A stretch of 16,892 nucleotides of DNA from an uncultured Clostridia bacterium (lineage in GTDB: Bacteria > Bacillota > Clostridia > Christensenellales > CAG-314), in assembly GCA_934294965.1 (NCBI GenBank), contig CAKRAM010000079.1, forward strand, positions 1-16,892, in the 5' to 3' direction. The position numbers were made by a program, and so were the translations under genes. Positions 6,594 through 14,838 of the stretch are shown piece by piece. The notes under the pieces are model-generated. The model was not told the origin of the DNA. It did no database searches and saw only the letters and a list, made by a program, of their open reading frames with translations. Each line of letters opens with the position of its first letter. Positions within the stretch are counted from its first letter, which is position 1.

Positions 6594-9500
6594 TCAGTCA
6601 ATTTTTATCAATTTTCCGTTCTCGATGGAGTACACGTAACAATCTACGTTTTCTATTCCGATGGATTGCACCGCAAGACGATAACTGTTAAGTTGCATTT
6701 TGTAACTATCGACAATTTGTTGTTCGTTTTTGGTGGTGTATTTGTAGTCGACGACGATTGCCTTGTTCGGCAGGCGAATAAGAAGGTCAATTACGCCCTG
6801 CAACATCACGTTGTCGGAAAACCGTTTGTCGGCGGCAATTTGATTGTACGGAGCATAGGTCATAAAGGGAATTTCCTTGTAGATTTGTCCGCCGTCGGCA
6901 AGACGCGTAAGTTTTTGGTCGTTTAGTGCCGCATATATCAGCGATTTGTCCAACTTTTGGGCAATTTGCGGATCGATTACAGCATTTTGAACCAGAGTGT
7001 CTATAACGCGGTCGATTTGGTCGTAGTCGGCGTGTAAGTCGGCTTCTTCCAGCACTTTGTGATACGCCGTGCCTATGTATGCGCGGTTGTTGTTTACGTT
7101 TATGATATGCTCTTTGGGGTTTTCCCGCTTTTCGGTTTGAGTGTCATCGGCGTTCTTTTCTATGTACTCTTTGTCCAGCGCCGAACTTACCAGTTTTACG
7201 GGCATTTCCGTTTCAAGAGCGTACGGGTAGGAATATTGCATCATTTTTGCAACGGTTTCCGCATCGTCGGATTGCTTGCAAAGTTTGCCTTCAAGCGTTT
7301 GCGTTTGCTCCAATGGTGTGTTTTCGTCCACAACTTTCGTGTGGAGTTTGTCGGTGTGGACGTTCCAAAGGTCGTCGCCGAATTTTTCGTACAAGGCGGC
7401 AACAATCCAATCCAAATGATTGCCTGCGTTGCTAGGCATTTTGGTGATGCCTTTAAGTTGTTTGTCGTTTACCGAGCCGACAATGTGCAGTGCGCACTTT
7501 GCCCTTGTCATCGCAACGTACAGCAGGCGCATTTCTTCTTCGCGCTGTTTGTTTTTGTTGTACAAATTGCAAGCGGTAAAACTCAAGCTCGGCGCAACCG
7601 TCATGGAGTTGTCGTCGTAATATTTTTCGGCGATTCCCAAAGCGGAATTGCGTTCCACGGCGTTGTTGTCGAAGTTGAATTTGGAGTCTGCTCCGGCAAT
7701 TATAACCACGGGGAATTCTAGCCCTTTGGATGCATGCATGGTCATCATTTTTACGGCGTCGGCGGAGGGAAAGCGTTCTTCGTCGCGGTTGTCCGTTCTG
7801 TCGTCCAAGTAGGTCAAAAGTTTGTCTATGCTTTGCCCGTAGGACGCGCCCTTAAGTTTGCCGATGAACTGATAAAGTTTTGCCAGCCTAAGTGAACCGG
7901 ACGGCAGTCCTTGCACGTACAAGGTGTAGTCGGTAAGTTGAAGAAGATAAAGGACGGTGTCGTTTACGTTGGCTCCGTAGCTGAAAAACCGCACCTTTTG
8001 GATTTTTTGCAAAAGCGATTTGATTTTTGCGGCAATTTGGTTGTCGTAACGACTTTCGTAGTTGACCAATCTTTCGTAAAAAGACGTTCTTCCAGGCGTA
8101 TCCAAACGCACGGTGGCAAGTTCCGATTCGGTAAATCCGCCAAAGCAACTTAGGCAAGTTCCCACAAGCGGAATATCGCAAAGCGGATTGTCCACAACGC
8201 GCAAAAAGTTGATAACGTCGCGTATCTCTTTGCAGGCGGCGCTGTCGGTTTTGAACGTTGCTGCAACCGGAATGTGTTCTCCGAGCAAAGTGTTGTAGAT
8301 GTCTATGGCTTTGTCGGTCAGCGAGCGCATCAAAATTACAACGTCGTCGTAGGTAATATTGCGCACGGTGTCACCTATTTTGCAGGGCTGTCCCACACGG
8401 CGGCGGATAATATCGGCAATAACTTTGCCTTGCGAAATGGCGTCAATGTTCTCTTGCGGCTTGGTTATGTCGTAAATTTCCGTCAGTTGTTCGCTTTGCT
8501 TTTTTAGAGGCTTTACAAAATCCACGCTCACCGACGGCGCAGGTAGCGACGGGGAGTTGCCGCGCAATAGTTGTGCGTCGTGCTTGTAGTCCACTTTGCC
8601 GAATTTCGGCGTCATGGTAAAGTCGAAAACGTCGTTTACAAATTCCAGAATTTCCTTGTTGCTTCTAAAGTTGTCGTTCAGTTCAATTGCTTTTCCGCAT
8701 TTGCCCTGTTTATAGTTGCCGTATTTTTGCACGAATATGTCCGGTTCGCATCCGCGGAAGCCGTAGATGGATTGCTTTACGTCCCCCACCATAAACAGGT
8801 TGTTGCCCTGTTCCAATTTGGAAACGATTGCTTCTTGCACGGGGTTTGTGTCCTGATATTCGTCCACGAAAATATACTTGTGTTTGGCTTTTATTTCGGC
8901 AAGAATTTGTTCGTCGCCCAGCAGGGACAGCGTAAGATGTTCCAGGTCGCCAAAGTCTATTCCGCCGCGGTCCTTCTTGCCTGCGTAAAATTTTTGCTCG
9001 AATCGCAACAAAATTTCCACAAGTTTGTCCGTATTGGCAACGGTTTTTTTCGATTCCTGCAAAAGCGTTTGATAGTTTTGTCCGTGCAACAACTTTTGAT
9101 ATTTTTCCGCAAATTGTTTGAAGGAGTCCGTAACCAGTTTGTTCGATGCGTGCGCTTCGGTTGTTTCCACAGTGTCCTTTTTGCTGTTGGCTCTCGGCAG
9201 GGGAAGAAGCTTTTCGGGAAGTTTTGCAACGGAGTAGAGAGCGTTTTCCGCCGTCGAGGTGTCGGCTGTGCTAAATGCTTGTGCGTTGGCGCGCAAAATG
9301 TCAACAAATGGCACTGAATTTTTCTCGGCTCTGTCGACAATTGCGCAAACCGAGTCGGCATAGTATCGCAGGTTTTTTTGAATGTCTTCGCGAATGATTT
9401 CGGTCAGCGGATTGCCGCTTGCTCCGATGGTCAAAACATTGTTTCGTTTTTGCTCGTACCAGTCGGCAAAGTTGGGAACATTGCGGGAAAAATCGTACAA

Positions 9501-10019
9501 ATCGGTTATCAGTTTGCGAAAAACGTCTTCCCTGCGATTTGTGGCGTAAATGCGGTACAGGTTGTAAAAATCGTTGTCCTCCGCCTCAAAATATTCGGCA
9601 AAAAGTTCGTCCAACGCGGCTTTTTTCAAAGAGTCGGTCGTTGCCGAATCCAAAATGACAAACGACGGATCCAAATCCACGGCATAAAAGTAGGTGCGGA
9701 GCAAATTTCCGCAAAATGAGTGTAGCGTGCAAATGGAAGCAGTATCCAACTTTTCTCGTTGGATTGCCATTCGGTGATCTTCGTAGCCTGCCATACGCGC
9801 GGCAAGACGGGTTTTCATTTCGGTTGCTGCAAGGTTTGTGAACGTTACAACCACAAAGTCGTCCACGTCCGCGCCGTTTTCGACAAGGGAAACAACCCTT
9901 TCGATCATCACGGTAGTTTTTCCCGTGCCTGCGCTGGCGGAAACAAGCAAATTGATGTTGCGACTGTCTATAACTTGTTGCTGCTCGGGCGTAAAAGTTT
10001 TTTTGTTGTCGGTTTTCAT
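6594..10019 (-). CDS. addA: ATP-dependent helicase/nuclease subunit A (AddA)
   Basis: AddA is the 3'-5' helicase and nuclease subunit of AddAB, the Firmicute equivalent of RecBCD, which resects double-strand breaks and loads RecA. The 1141 residues carry a complete UvrD-type motor: SASAGTGKT (27-35, Lys34), TLHSFC (98-103), DEYQD (386-390), GDVKQSIYGFR (412-422), NFRS (450-453), TMHASKGLEFP (760-770) and LLYVAMTRA (832-840). The C-terminal RecB-type nuclease is intact: GTAYH (His987), GVIDL (Asp1078), VVDYK (Asp1091, Lys1093) and QLNSY (Gln1109, Tyr1113). The length is slightly below that of the B. subtilis protein (about 1230). The ATG overlaps the addB stop in an ATGA arrangement, so the two subunits are translationally coupled from one message. 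Confidence 0.97.
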   Translation of the reverse strand: MKTDNKKTFTPEQQQVIDSRNINLLVSASAGTGKTTVMIERVVSLVENGADVDDFVVVTFTNLAATEMKTRLAARMAGYEDHRMAIQREKLDTASICTLHSFCGNLLRTYFYAVDLDPSFVILDSATTDSLKKAALDELFAEYFEAEDNDFYNLYRIYATNRREDVFRKLITDLYDFSRNVPNFADWYEQKRNNVLTIGASGNPLTEIIREDIQKNLRYYADSVCAIVDRAEKNSVPFVDILRANAQAFSTADTSTAENALYSVAKLPEKLLPLPRANSKKDTVETTEAHASNKLVTDSFKQFAEKYQKLLHGQNYQTLLQESKKTVANTDKLVEILLRFEQKFYAGKKDRGGIDFGDLEHLTLSLLGDEQILAEIKAKHKYIFVDEYQDTNPVQEAIVSKLEQGNNLFMVGDVKQSIYGFRGCEPDIFVQKYGNYKQGKCGKAIELNDNFRSNKEILEFVNDVFDFTMTPKFGKVDYKHDAQLLRGNSPSLPAPSVSVDFVKPLKKQSEQLTEIYDITKPQENIDAISQGKVIADIIRRRVGQPCKIGDTVRNITYDDVVILMRSLTDKAIDIYNTLLGEHIPVAATFKTDSAACKEIRDVINFLRVVDNPLCDIPLVGTCLSCFGGFTESELATVRLDTPGRTSFYERLVNYESRYDNQIAAKIKSLLQKIQKVRFFSYGANVNDTVLYLLQLTDYTLYVQGLPSGSLRLAKLYQFIGKLKGASYGQSIDKLLTYLDDRTDNRDEERFPSADAVKMMTMHASKGLEFPVVIIAGADSKFNFDNNAVERNSALGIAEKYYDDNSMTVAPSLSFTACNLYNKNKQREEEMRLLYVAMTRAKCALHIVGSVNDKQLKGITKMPSNAGNHLDWIVAALYEKFGDDLWNVHTDKLHTKVVDENTPLEQTQTLEGKLCKQSDDAETVAKMMQYSYPYALETEMPVKLVSSALDKEYIEKNADDTQTEKRENPKEHIINVNNNRAYIGTAYHKVLEEADLHADYDQIDRVIDTLVQNAVIDPQIAQKLDKSLIYAALNDQKLTRLADGGQIYKEIPFMTYAPYNQIAADKRFSDNVMLQGVIDLLIRLPNKAIVVDYKYTTKNEQQIVDSYKMQLNSYRLAVQSIGIENVDCYVYSIENGKLIKID

Positions 10020-13000
10020 TTGTCACCGCCTTTTCCGTCAACCGCGCTGTCGATGATGTTTTGACCGACTCTTTGCGAAATTTTGCGAGCGGGGTAGGCA
10101 AAAACGTCGTCCATATCGCATATGCATTTGTAGTCGCAGTAGTCGCACACGGCGTCGTACGGATTAACCGCCGCATAGCCTTTGCACATCAAACTGCCGG
10201 CTTTTTGAATCATTTCGGTTGCGTATTCAACCTGATTGTAGATTTGTTGTTGGCTGAGCGTATTCTGCGCGCCGGGTTTTCCGTCGGAGTTTGTTTTTAT
10301 GCCGAGTTTCAAGCTTATTCCGGTTTGAGCAAAAGACGTGTCCAGTTTTGCCACGATTTCGGCGTCGCGTAAGGTTCTCCCGTTGAAGAAGTATATCTTA
10401 TCTTCGCTCGGATCGGTGAACTTGTCGTGAAGGTTAAAGTAGTAAAAGCCCACGGGGATCATTCCGAATTTGTCTATTACGGCTTTCATATACACGGCAA
10501 GTTGCATTTTTTGTCCGATGTACAGATTTTTTTCGGAAAATTGCGACGCGGTTTCGCCGCTTTTGTAGTCGATGACGATAAATTTGTCGTCCAAGTTGTC
10601 CACGCGGTCAATTTTGCCTACAAGCAAAAACTTGCCGCCGTCAAAAGTGATTTCCACCGGCGGAACATGTCCGTCGCTTCCTCCGAACGCCATTTCCGTT
10701 TGCAAATTGGCAAATTCCGAATTGGCAAGTTGTTTTTTGACAACCTTGCAAAGTCTAATCGACTCGGCACGCAGTTTTTTTATAAGTCCGCGCATACGCA
10801 CGTCGCCGATAAGAGCGCGGTAAAAGTCGTCGTTGACTGCCTCGTCAAACCAGTGATTTGCCTTTTGCTCGGTAACTTCGTCGGTTTCTTTTACGTCAAC
10901 TTCTTTTACGTAAAACTCCAACACGGCGTGCAAAATGTTGCCCAAGTCGGCGGATTTAAGTTCGGCAACCGTGCGCGGTTTTACGTTAAGCCCGTATTCT
11001 ACGTAAAATTTGTAGGGACATTTGTAAAAATCCGTCAATTGGCTAACGCTGGTGGATTGATTTTTGAAGTAAAGTTTGTCGCCCCTGTCTATTGCCACCG
11101 ATTGTCCGTCCTTGCAAAAGTCAAAGCGGTCGGCTTGACTTTTAAGGAGGTCGTTAAGAAGGGTAAAGGTGGGCATGGTAACTTTTTCGTTATCTTTCAG
11201 TTTTCTTCTTGCCGAAACAACCTTGCCCAGCGCTTGAGCGGAAGTGTAAGCGGTTTCGTCTGCGGCGTTGTCGGCAAAAATCGGATTGCCGCAAGCCGTG
11301 AACAGTTTTTTCAGTTCGTCCACAAAGGGAGACGGAGTTAGCGTCGTAGCGCCGTCGGCAATGGGGTAGGATACGTACAAATGCTCGGTCGGCTCGGTGA
11401 GCAGTTGGAACAAACTGAAACGCTCCCTGCGGTTTTCCGTGGAGATTTTCGGCTCAACGGCAACGCCTGCATCGCACAAACTTTGTATGTTGTCGTCGGA
11501 AAACAACTTTCCGTCCGGTTTGATAATGGGCATTTCGCCGTAGTTTGCGCCCAAAAGTGCCAAAAATTTTATATTGTGCTTGCGTGCTTTTGCCATGTTG
11601 GCAAACACAACGCAGTCGTTGCTTACCGGGATTACCGAAACGTTTATGGAGGCAATTGCCGCCGATATCGTTTTTATAAATTCGTCCAACGTCATTTGGC
11701 GAGAGCCGATAACCGTTTCGGCTTGGACAAGTACTTCAGCTAACTTTTGCGGCGCTTGCGCCGTTACCGACGCTTGGTATTTTAGGTCGGTGCCGCTTTG
11801 GTCAAAGCGTTTTTGTTCCTGCTCGAACGCGGCGTTTTTGTCGTCCAAGGCGGATGCGGAAATAAGGTTTCGTACCGCTTGAACAAATTCTGCGGCAGTG
11901 CCTTGTTTGGGGACCGGTGCGGATTGTGCCAAATCCCAAAACTTTTGTCTAAACTTTTCCGCGGCGTCGAACATCGGTTCGGCTTGACCGAACTTAAATT
12001 GGGAAAACGTGTGGAATACGTTGTACTTTAAGCAATAGTTTTCAAAGGCGTAAACGCTTTCGTCTTTGCCGCAAAACAGGTAATTTTTTACAAACGAAAG
12101 CACAGACGGCAGCGCAAAATTGTTGCGGTGCAAAGTCAAATAGTCCACAACGAACCGGGCGTAAGGGTGGTCGGCAAGGCAAAAGCGATTGTCGCAAAAG
12201 TAGTTGATTTCAAATTGCGGAAAAACCGTTGCAATCGCATCGGAATACTTGGTTATGTCGCTGGTTACCACGAACACGTCCCTGTATCTTCCGCCGCTAC
12301 GGACGTACTTGCAAATGCGGCACGCCAATTCGTAAACCTCGTCGGCGCGGGAGTTTTGGCGGTGCAGTTCCAAAAAGTTTCCGCCTTCCGCCGTGGAAGC
12401 GTTTGCCGAACGGAACAAATATTTGCCGATGTGTCCCGTTTCGTCCTTTTTGTAAACATCGTCGGTGATAATTTGTACCTGCGCGTTGTTTTTTTTGCAA
12501 AGCGCAAGCACGCCGTCGAAAATGTCGTTTAGGTACAAGAACCTGTCGCTTGGGCGGTCGCTTGCGCAACAACTTACCGTAACCCCCTTGGATAGCAGCA
12601 TAAGTTGTTCGATAATAGCAAGTTCCTGTGCGGAAAAGTTGTCAAAGTCGTAAAGATAAAAGTAGCCGTTTGTAACTTGCTTGCAGGTTGGCAAAGCTTG
12701 CTCTAAAAGAGTAAGTTTATCCGCCGAATCCACAAAGCGATTTTCGGTAAAATCCAAAAACGCGCGGTAAAGCAACGCAATATCGGCAACTTTTGCGGAA
12801 AGTCCCTTAGGCAGTTCGGCATTGAGCAGTTGTTCAGGGGAAATTTTGCAGTATTTCAGCATGCCGATGGTGTCGTAAACGTCGCAGGCAAAACCGGGAG
12901 TGTTCACTCCGCGTTTGTAGCAGCAAAGCTTTTCTTTGTTGTCGGCGATAATGCCGGATAGCGCCATAATGCCCGTTTGTTTGGACAGGTAGTCGATTTT

Positions 13001-13219
13001 TGGCAGTACGTCCTTTGCCAAACGACTGAAAGTTTTAACCTGCACGTTAAAACTGCATCCGACCGCGCTCAAAATTTGAGCCTCGGCTTCCAGCGACGCT
13101 CTGTCCGGCACGATTACGGTGTGCATTACCGAAAGATTGGTTTTGTCCACGCGGCGAAGCGTGTCCACAACAAATTCGGAAGCGTCCTTCATCGTTGTGG
13201 TTTTGTACAAAGTCATCAT
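10016..13219 (-). CDS. addB: ATP-dependent nuclease subunit B (AddB/RexB-like)
   Basis: This is the partner subunit of AddAB, responsible in Bacillus for Chi recognition and for cutting the 5' strand. It has 1067 residues from the chosen ATG. The C-terminal nuclease is intact: VGKIDRVD (Asp871), VIDYKSG (Asp884, Lys886) and QMQLAVY (Gln906 region). The four cysteines of the [4Fe-4S] staple are present: Cys734 in YKCPYKF, and Cys1025, Cys1028 and Cys1034 in the CDYCDYKCIC block, with the same 3 and 9 spacing as in B. subtilis. The N-terminus (LYKTTTMKDAS) has no Walker A motif, unlike B. subtilis AddB but like the RexB branch. The first 30 codons otherwise align with TVIVPDRASLEAEAQ and VKTFSRLA. 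The ATG at 13217-13219 is chosen over a GTG 12 bases upstream, because that GTG lies within the ribosome binding site. Confidence 0.94.
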   Translation of the reverse strand: MMTLYKTTTMKDASEFVVDTLRRVDKTNLSVMHTVIVPDRASLEAEAQILSAVGCSFNVQVKTFSRLAKDVLPKIDYLSKQTGIMALSGIIADNKEKLCCYKRGVNTPGFACDVYDTIGMLKYCKISPEQLLNAELPKGLSAKVADIALLYRAFLDFTENRFVDSADKLTLLEQALPTCKQVTNGYFYLYDFDNFSAQELAIIEQLMLLSKGVTVSCCASDRPSDRFLYLNDIFDGVLALCKKNNAQVQIITDDVYKKDETGHIGKYLFRSANASTAEGGNFLELHRQNSRADEVYELACRICKYVRSGGRYRDVFVVTSDITKYSDAIATVFPQFEINYFCDNRFCLADHPYARFVVDYLTLHRNNFALPSVLSFVKNYLFCGKDESVYAFENYCLKYNVFHTFSQFKFGQAEPMFDAAEKFRQKFWDLAQSAPVPKQGTAAEFVQAVRNLISASALDDKNAAFEQEQKRFDQSGTDLKYQASVTAQAPQKLAEVLVQAETVIGSRQMTLDEFIKTISAAIASINVSVIPVSNDCVVFANMAKARKHNIKFLALLGANYGEMPIIKPDGKLFSDDNIQSLCDAGVAVEPKISTENRRERFSLFQLLTEPTEHLYVSYPIADGATTLTPSPFVDELKKLFTACGNPIFADNAADETAYTSAQALGKVVSARRKLKDNEKVTMPTFTLLNDLLKSQADRFDFCKDGQSVAIDRGDKLYFKNQSTSVSQLTDFYKCPYKFYVEYGLNVKPRTVAELKSADLGNILHAVLEFYVKEVDVKETDEVTEQKANHWFDEAVNDDFYRALIGDVRMRGLIKKLRAESIRLCKVVKKQLANSEFANLQTEMAFGGSDGHVPPVEITFDGGKFLLVGKIDRVDNLDDKFIVIDYKSGETASQFSEKNLYIGQKMQLAVYMKAVIDKFGMIPVGFYYFNLHDKFTDPSEDKIYFFNGRTLRDAEIVAKLDTSFAQTGISLKLGIKTNSDGKPGAQNTLSQQQIYNQVEYATEMIQKAGSLMCKGYAAVNPYDAVCDYCDYKCICDMDDVFAYPARKISQRVGQNIIDSAVDGKGGDK

Positions 13220-13225
13220 TTTTGG

Positions 13226-13231
13226 CCTCAC
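13226..13231 (-). promoter_or_regulatory. Ribosome binding site that decides the addB start
   Basis: On the minus strand GTGAGG is followed by six bases and then ATG. Its GAGG core is the only plausible Shine-Dalgarno here. An automated caller choosing the longest frame would use the GTG of this same motif as a start codon, adding four spurious residues. Confidence 0.7.
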
Positions 13232-13278
13232 AAGTCGTTTTGGTTAAAAAACCGATTGACCGAAGTGTATTTCGTTTA

Positions 13279-13307
13279 AGTATACCATTTTTCGACGGCG
13301 TTTGCAA
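13279..13307 (-). promoter_or_regulatory. Sigma-A promoter for addBA
   Basis: On the minus strand, -35 TTGCAA (13302-13307) and -10 TATACT (13279-13284) are separated by an ideal 17 bases. The site lies about 60 bases upstream of the addB ATG. Hexamer matches are four of six and five of six. Confidence 0.65.
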
Positions 13308-13470
13308 CAAGCCGAAGCAAAAGCCGCAAAAGAACTTGGCAATTTGCGTTTTGTGGGCAAAGTTCTTTGTTCGGTGCGGAAAAAGTGGAGAGATTATCGG
13401 CGAAAAAACGAGCAAAAATTGCCGAGTTTGGAAAACAAAGCGAAATTATTCGGCCTTGAATTTGAAAGAG
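13308..13470. other. Divergent intergenic spacer between the addBA promoter and the antisense terminator
   Basis: I see no supported gene in this stretch of the 395-base divergent region. The plus frame at 13302-13541 (79 residues, Lys-rich) has no good ribosome binding site and runs through the lipoprotein promoter. The minus frames here likewise lack start signals. Confidence 0.45.
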
Positions 13471-13498
13471 GGAAAAAAGTCGATAAAAATGTATCGAC
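13471..13498 (-). terminator. Rho-independent terminator on the strand antisense to the lipoprotein unit
   Basis: A 7-bp perfect stem GTCGATA / TATCGAC (13492-13498 with 13479-13485, minus-strand order) has a six-base loop and is followed on the minus strand by TTTTTT. No minus-strand gene lies just upstream of it, and the addBA promoter is downstream. It would therefore stop antisense transcription coming from the lipoprotein region. On the plus strand it is only a hairpin without a T tract. Confidence 0.6.
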
Positions 13499-13525
13499 AT
13501 TGACCAAAAAATTTGGAAATAGGGG

Positions 13526-13555
13526 TTGGCAAACGGTGTAAATATATGGTATAAT
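13526..13555 (+). promoter_or_regulatory. Sigma-A promoter for the lipoprotein gene
   Basis: -35 TTGGCA (13526-13531), an 18-base spacer and a perfect -10 TATAAT (13550-13555) lie about 60 bases upstream of the ATG at 13615. With no terminator between the lipoprotein and the hydrogenase-type genes, this promoter may also feed the operon at 14839. Confidence 0.75.
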
Positions 13556-13588
13556 GCAAAACGTAGTCTTTTGCATACCTATGCAAAA
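13554..13588. promoter_or_regulatory. Three ATGCAAAA octamers in alternating orientation, candidate operator
   Basis: ATGCAAAA occurs at 13554-13561, its reverse complement TTTTGCAT at 13569-13576, and ATGCAAAA again at 13581-13588. The last two form a 9-bp-arm palindrome with only two central bases (TTTTGCATA CC TATGCAAAA, 13569-13588). The first copy touches the last two bases of the -10 box and the others cover the transcription start and early leader, a classic position for repression. The two-base centre argues for a DNA-binding site rather than an RNA hairpin. The cognate regulator is unknown. Confidence 0.6.
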
Positions 13589-13614
13589 ATATAAGTATTT
13601 TAGACGGAGTTATT

Positions 13615-14754
13615 ATGAAAAAAAACACAATTTTGGGTATCGTTTCCGTATTGCTTGCCCTCTTGTTCGTATTTACGGCTTGCGGAAACAACGCTACCGC
13701 AACGACGGTTAAAAACAGATGGAACGAAACGGAAACGGGCTCGTACACGATTTCCCTTTCGGATTTTGCCGACGGAACGGAAACAAACGGAGGAGTGTTT
13801 AAATCCTACGTGAATGAAAGCGACAACGTCGCCTACTACAAAGACAGGCTGATGTCCGCCGAAGTGGCATTCACCGCGCGTGACGAAATTATGCCCGTCA
13901 AACTTCAAGGAAAGTTTACCTACAAAATTCAAAACGGCGTTTCGGATTGCACATTCACAACCGAACAAGTTGTTTACGCCGTGTACAACGCAGCCGACAT
14001 TCAAAACGTTCAAGATTTGCAACGCGCCAAGGCAACCGACGATGAAGTTACCGAACAGTTCGGCGAGGTTTCCGCAAACGTGGTGGTGCTTAAGTCCGTG
14101 CTTAAAACGGCGGTAACGTTCTCCACAACCGAATCTGCAAACAAAAAGCGCAACTACGTTCCTTTGAGCAGTAGCAGCGAAGTTGACGGATTCTATATCG
14201 GAAAAACTCATCAGGGTTTGTCGGCAACCAAGGTTTCCACCGTGTACGACTTGGAAAAAGGCACGGCAAAAGTTACCAAGGACGGAACGGAAGTCGTTCG
14301 CGAAATCAGCGTTCCCGGCAGCGGCAACTTTATCGACGCAAACCAACTTTGGTTGTATTCGCGCAGTCTGGAAAAACACAGAGACAACTTTAACGACGCT
14401 CCCGCGGTTACGGTGTACGATCCCGTTTCCGACACGGCGGTAACTGCGGCATACCGTTTCACTTACGAAAGCCCCACGGTAATTTCTCACAAACTTGCCG
14501 ACGGTACGGAAAAGCAATACTACGTAAAACTTTCCTCCTTAGCGGTGTACCTCGGCGGCGGCGCGTATATGTTCACGCAAAGTTATCCGGACAAACTTGC
14601 CGAACTTAAGGAATTGGATTGCATAACCACCGGCTTCGGCGCTATCAGCAAATATACGGTTTCTCGTTTCCGCGTAGGATACATGAGTTACCAATTGGAC
14701 GATCAACCCACTTCGCTACTCAGCGATTTGGAAGACGTTTCCACAAAAAAATAG
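13615..14754 (+). CDS. Putative lipoprotein of unknown family
   Basis: A 379-residue exported protein. It opens with a lipoprotein signal peptide: basic MKKN, a hydrophobic stretch from residue 6 to 20, and a lipobox ending FTAC with the lipidated Cys23, followed by GNNATATT. It would be anchored to the outer face of the membrane after processing by Lgt and Lsp (LspA). The rest is soluble, beta-rich and polar, with no Cys pairs or catalytic motifs that I recognise. The pattern of repeated short strands and connecting Asp/Gly/Thr turns suggests a beta-sandwich or beta-barrel binding domain. GGAG five bases before the ATG fixes the start. It has its own strong promoter and operator-like octamers. 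The gap to the next gene is 84 bases without a terminator, so it may be co-transcribed with the hydrogenase-type genes. No function is assigned. Confidence 0.8.
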   Translation: MKKNTILGIVSVLLALLFVFTACGNNATATTVKNRWNETETGSYTISLSDFADGTETNGGVFKSYVNESDNVAYYKDRLMSAEVAFTARDEIMPVKLQGKFTYKIQNGVSDCTFTTEQVVYAVYNAADIQNVQDLQRAKATDDEVTEQFGEVSANVVVLKSVLKTAVTFSTTESANKKRNYVPLSSSSEVDGFYIGKTHQGLSATKVSTVYDLEKGTAKVTKDGTEVVREISVPGSGNFIDANQLWLYSRSLEKHRDNFNDAPAVTVYDPVSDTAVTAAYRFTYESPTVISHKLADGTEKQYYVKLSSLAVYLGGGAYMFTQSYPDKLAELKELDCITTGFGAISKYTVSRFRVGYMSYQLDDQPTSLLSDLEDVSTKK

Positions 14755-14789
14755 TCAACGATTCCGCGCGGTGCGCCGCAACGAAACAG

Positions 14790-14801
14790 GGGCATATGCC
14801 C
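14790..14801. promoter_or_regulatory. 12-bp perfect palindrome upstream of the hydrogenase-type operon
   Basis: GGGCATATGCCC, uninterrupted, lies 37 bases before the first operon start codon, between the lipoprotein stop and the ribosome binding site. It is not followed by T residues, so it is not a terminator. It does not match the Rex consensus TTGTGA-N4-TCACAA. I see no clear promoter in the same gap, so it may be an operator, a processing hairpin or chance. Confidence 0.4.
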
Positions 14802-14838
14802 GATAAACAAAACAAATCACGATTGGAGGAACACTTAT

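Noticed and set aside
10427..11341. Plus-strand open frame of 304 codons inside addB
   Set aside because: It is an antisense shadow over the conserved AddB nuclease region, with no ribosome binding site.
13302..13541. Lys-rich plus-strand frame of 79 codons in the divergent region
   Set aside because: It contains the lipoprotein -35 region, starts within the addBA promoter and lacks a ribosome binding site.
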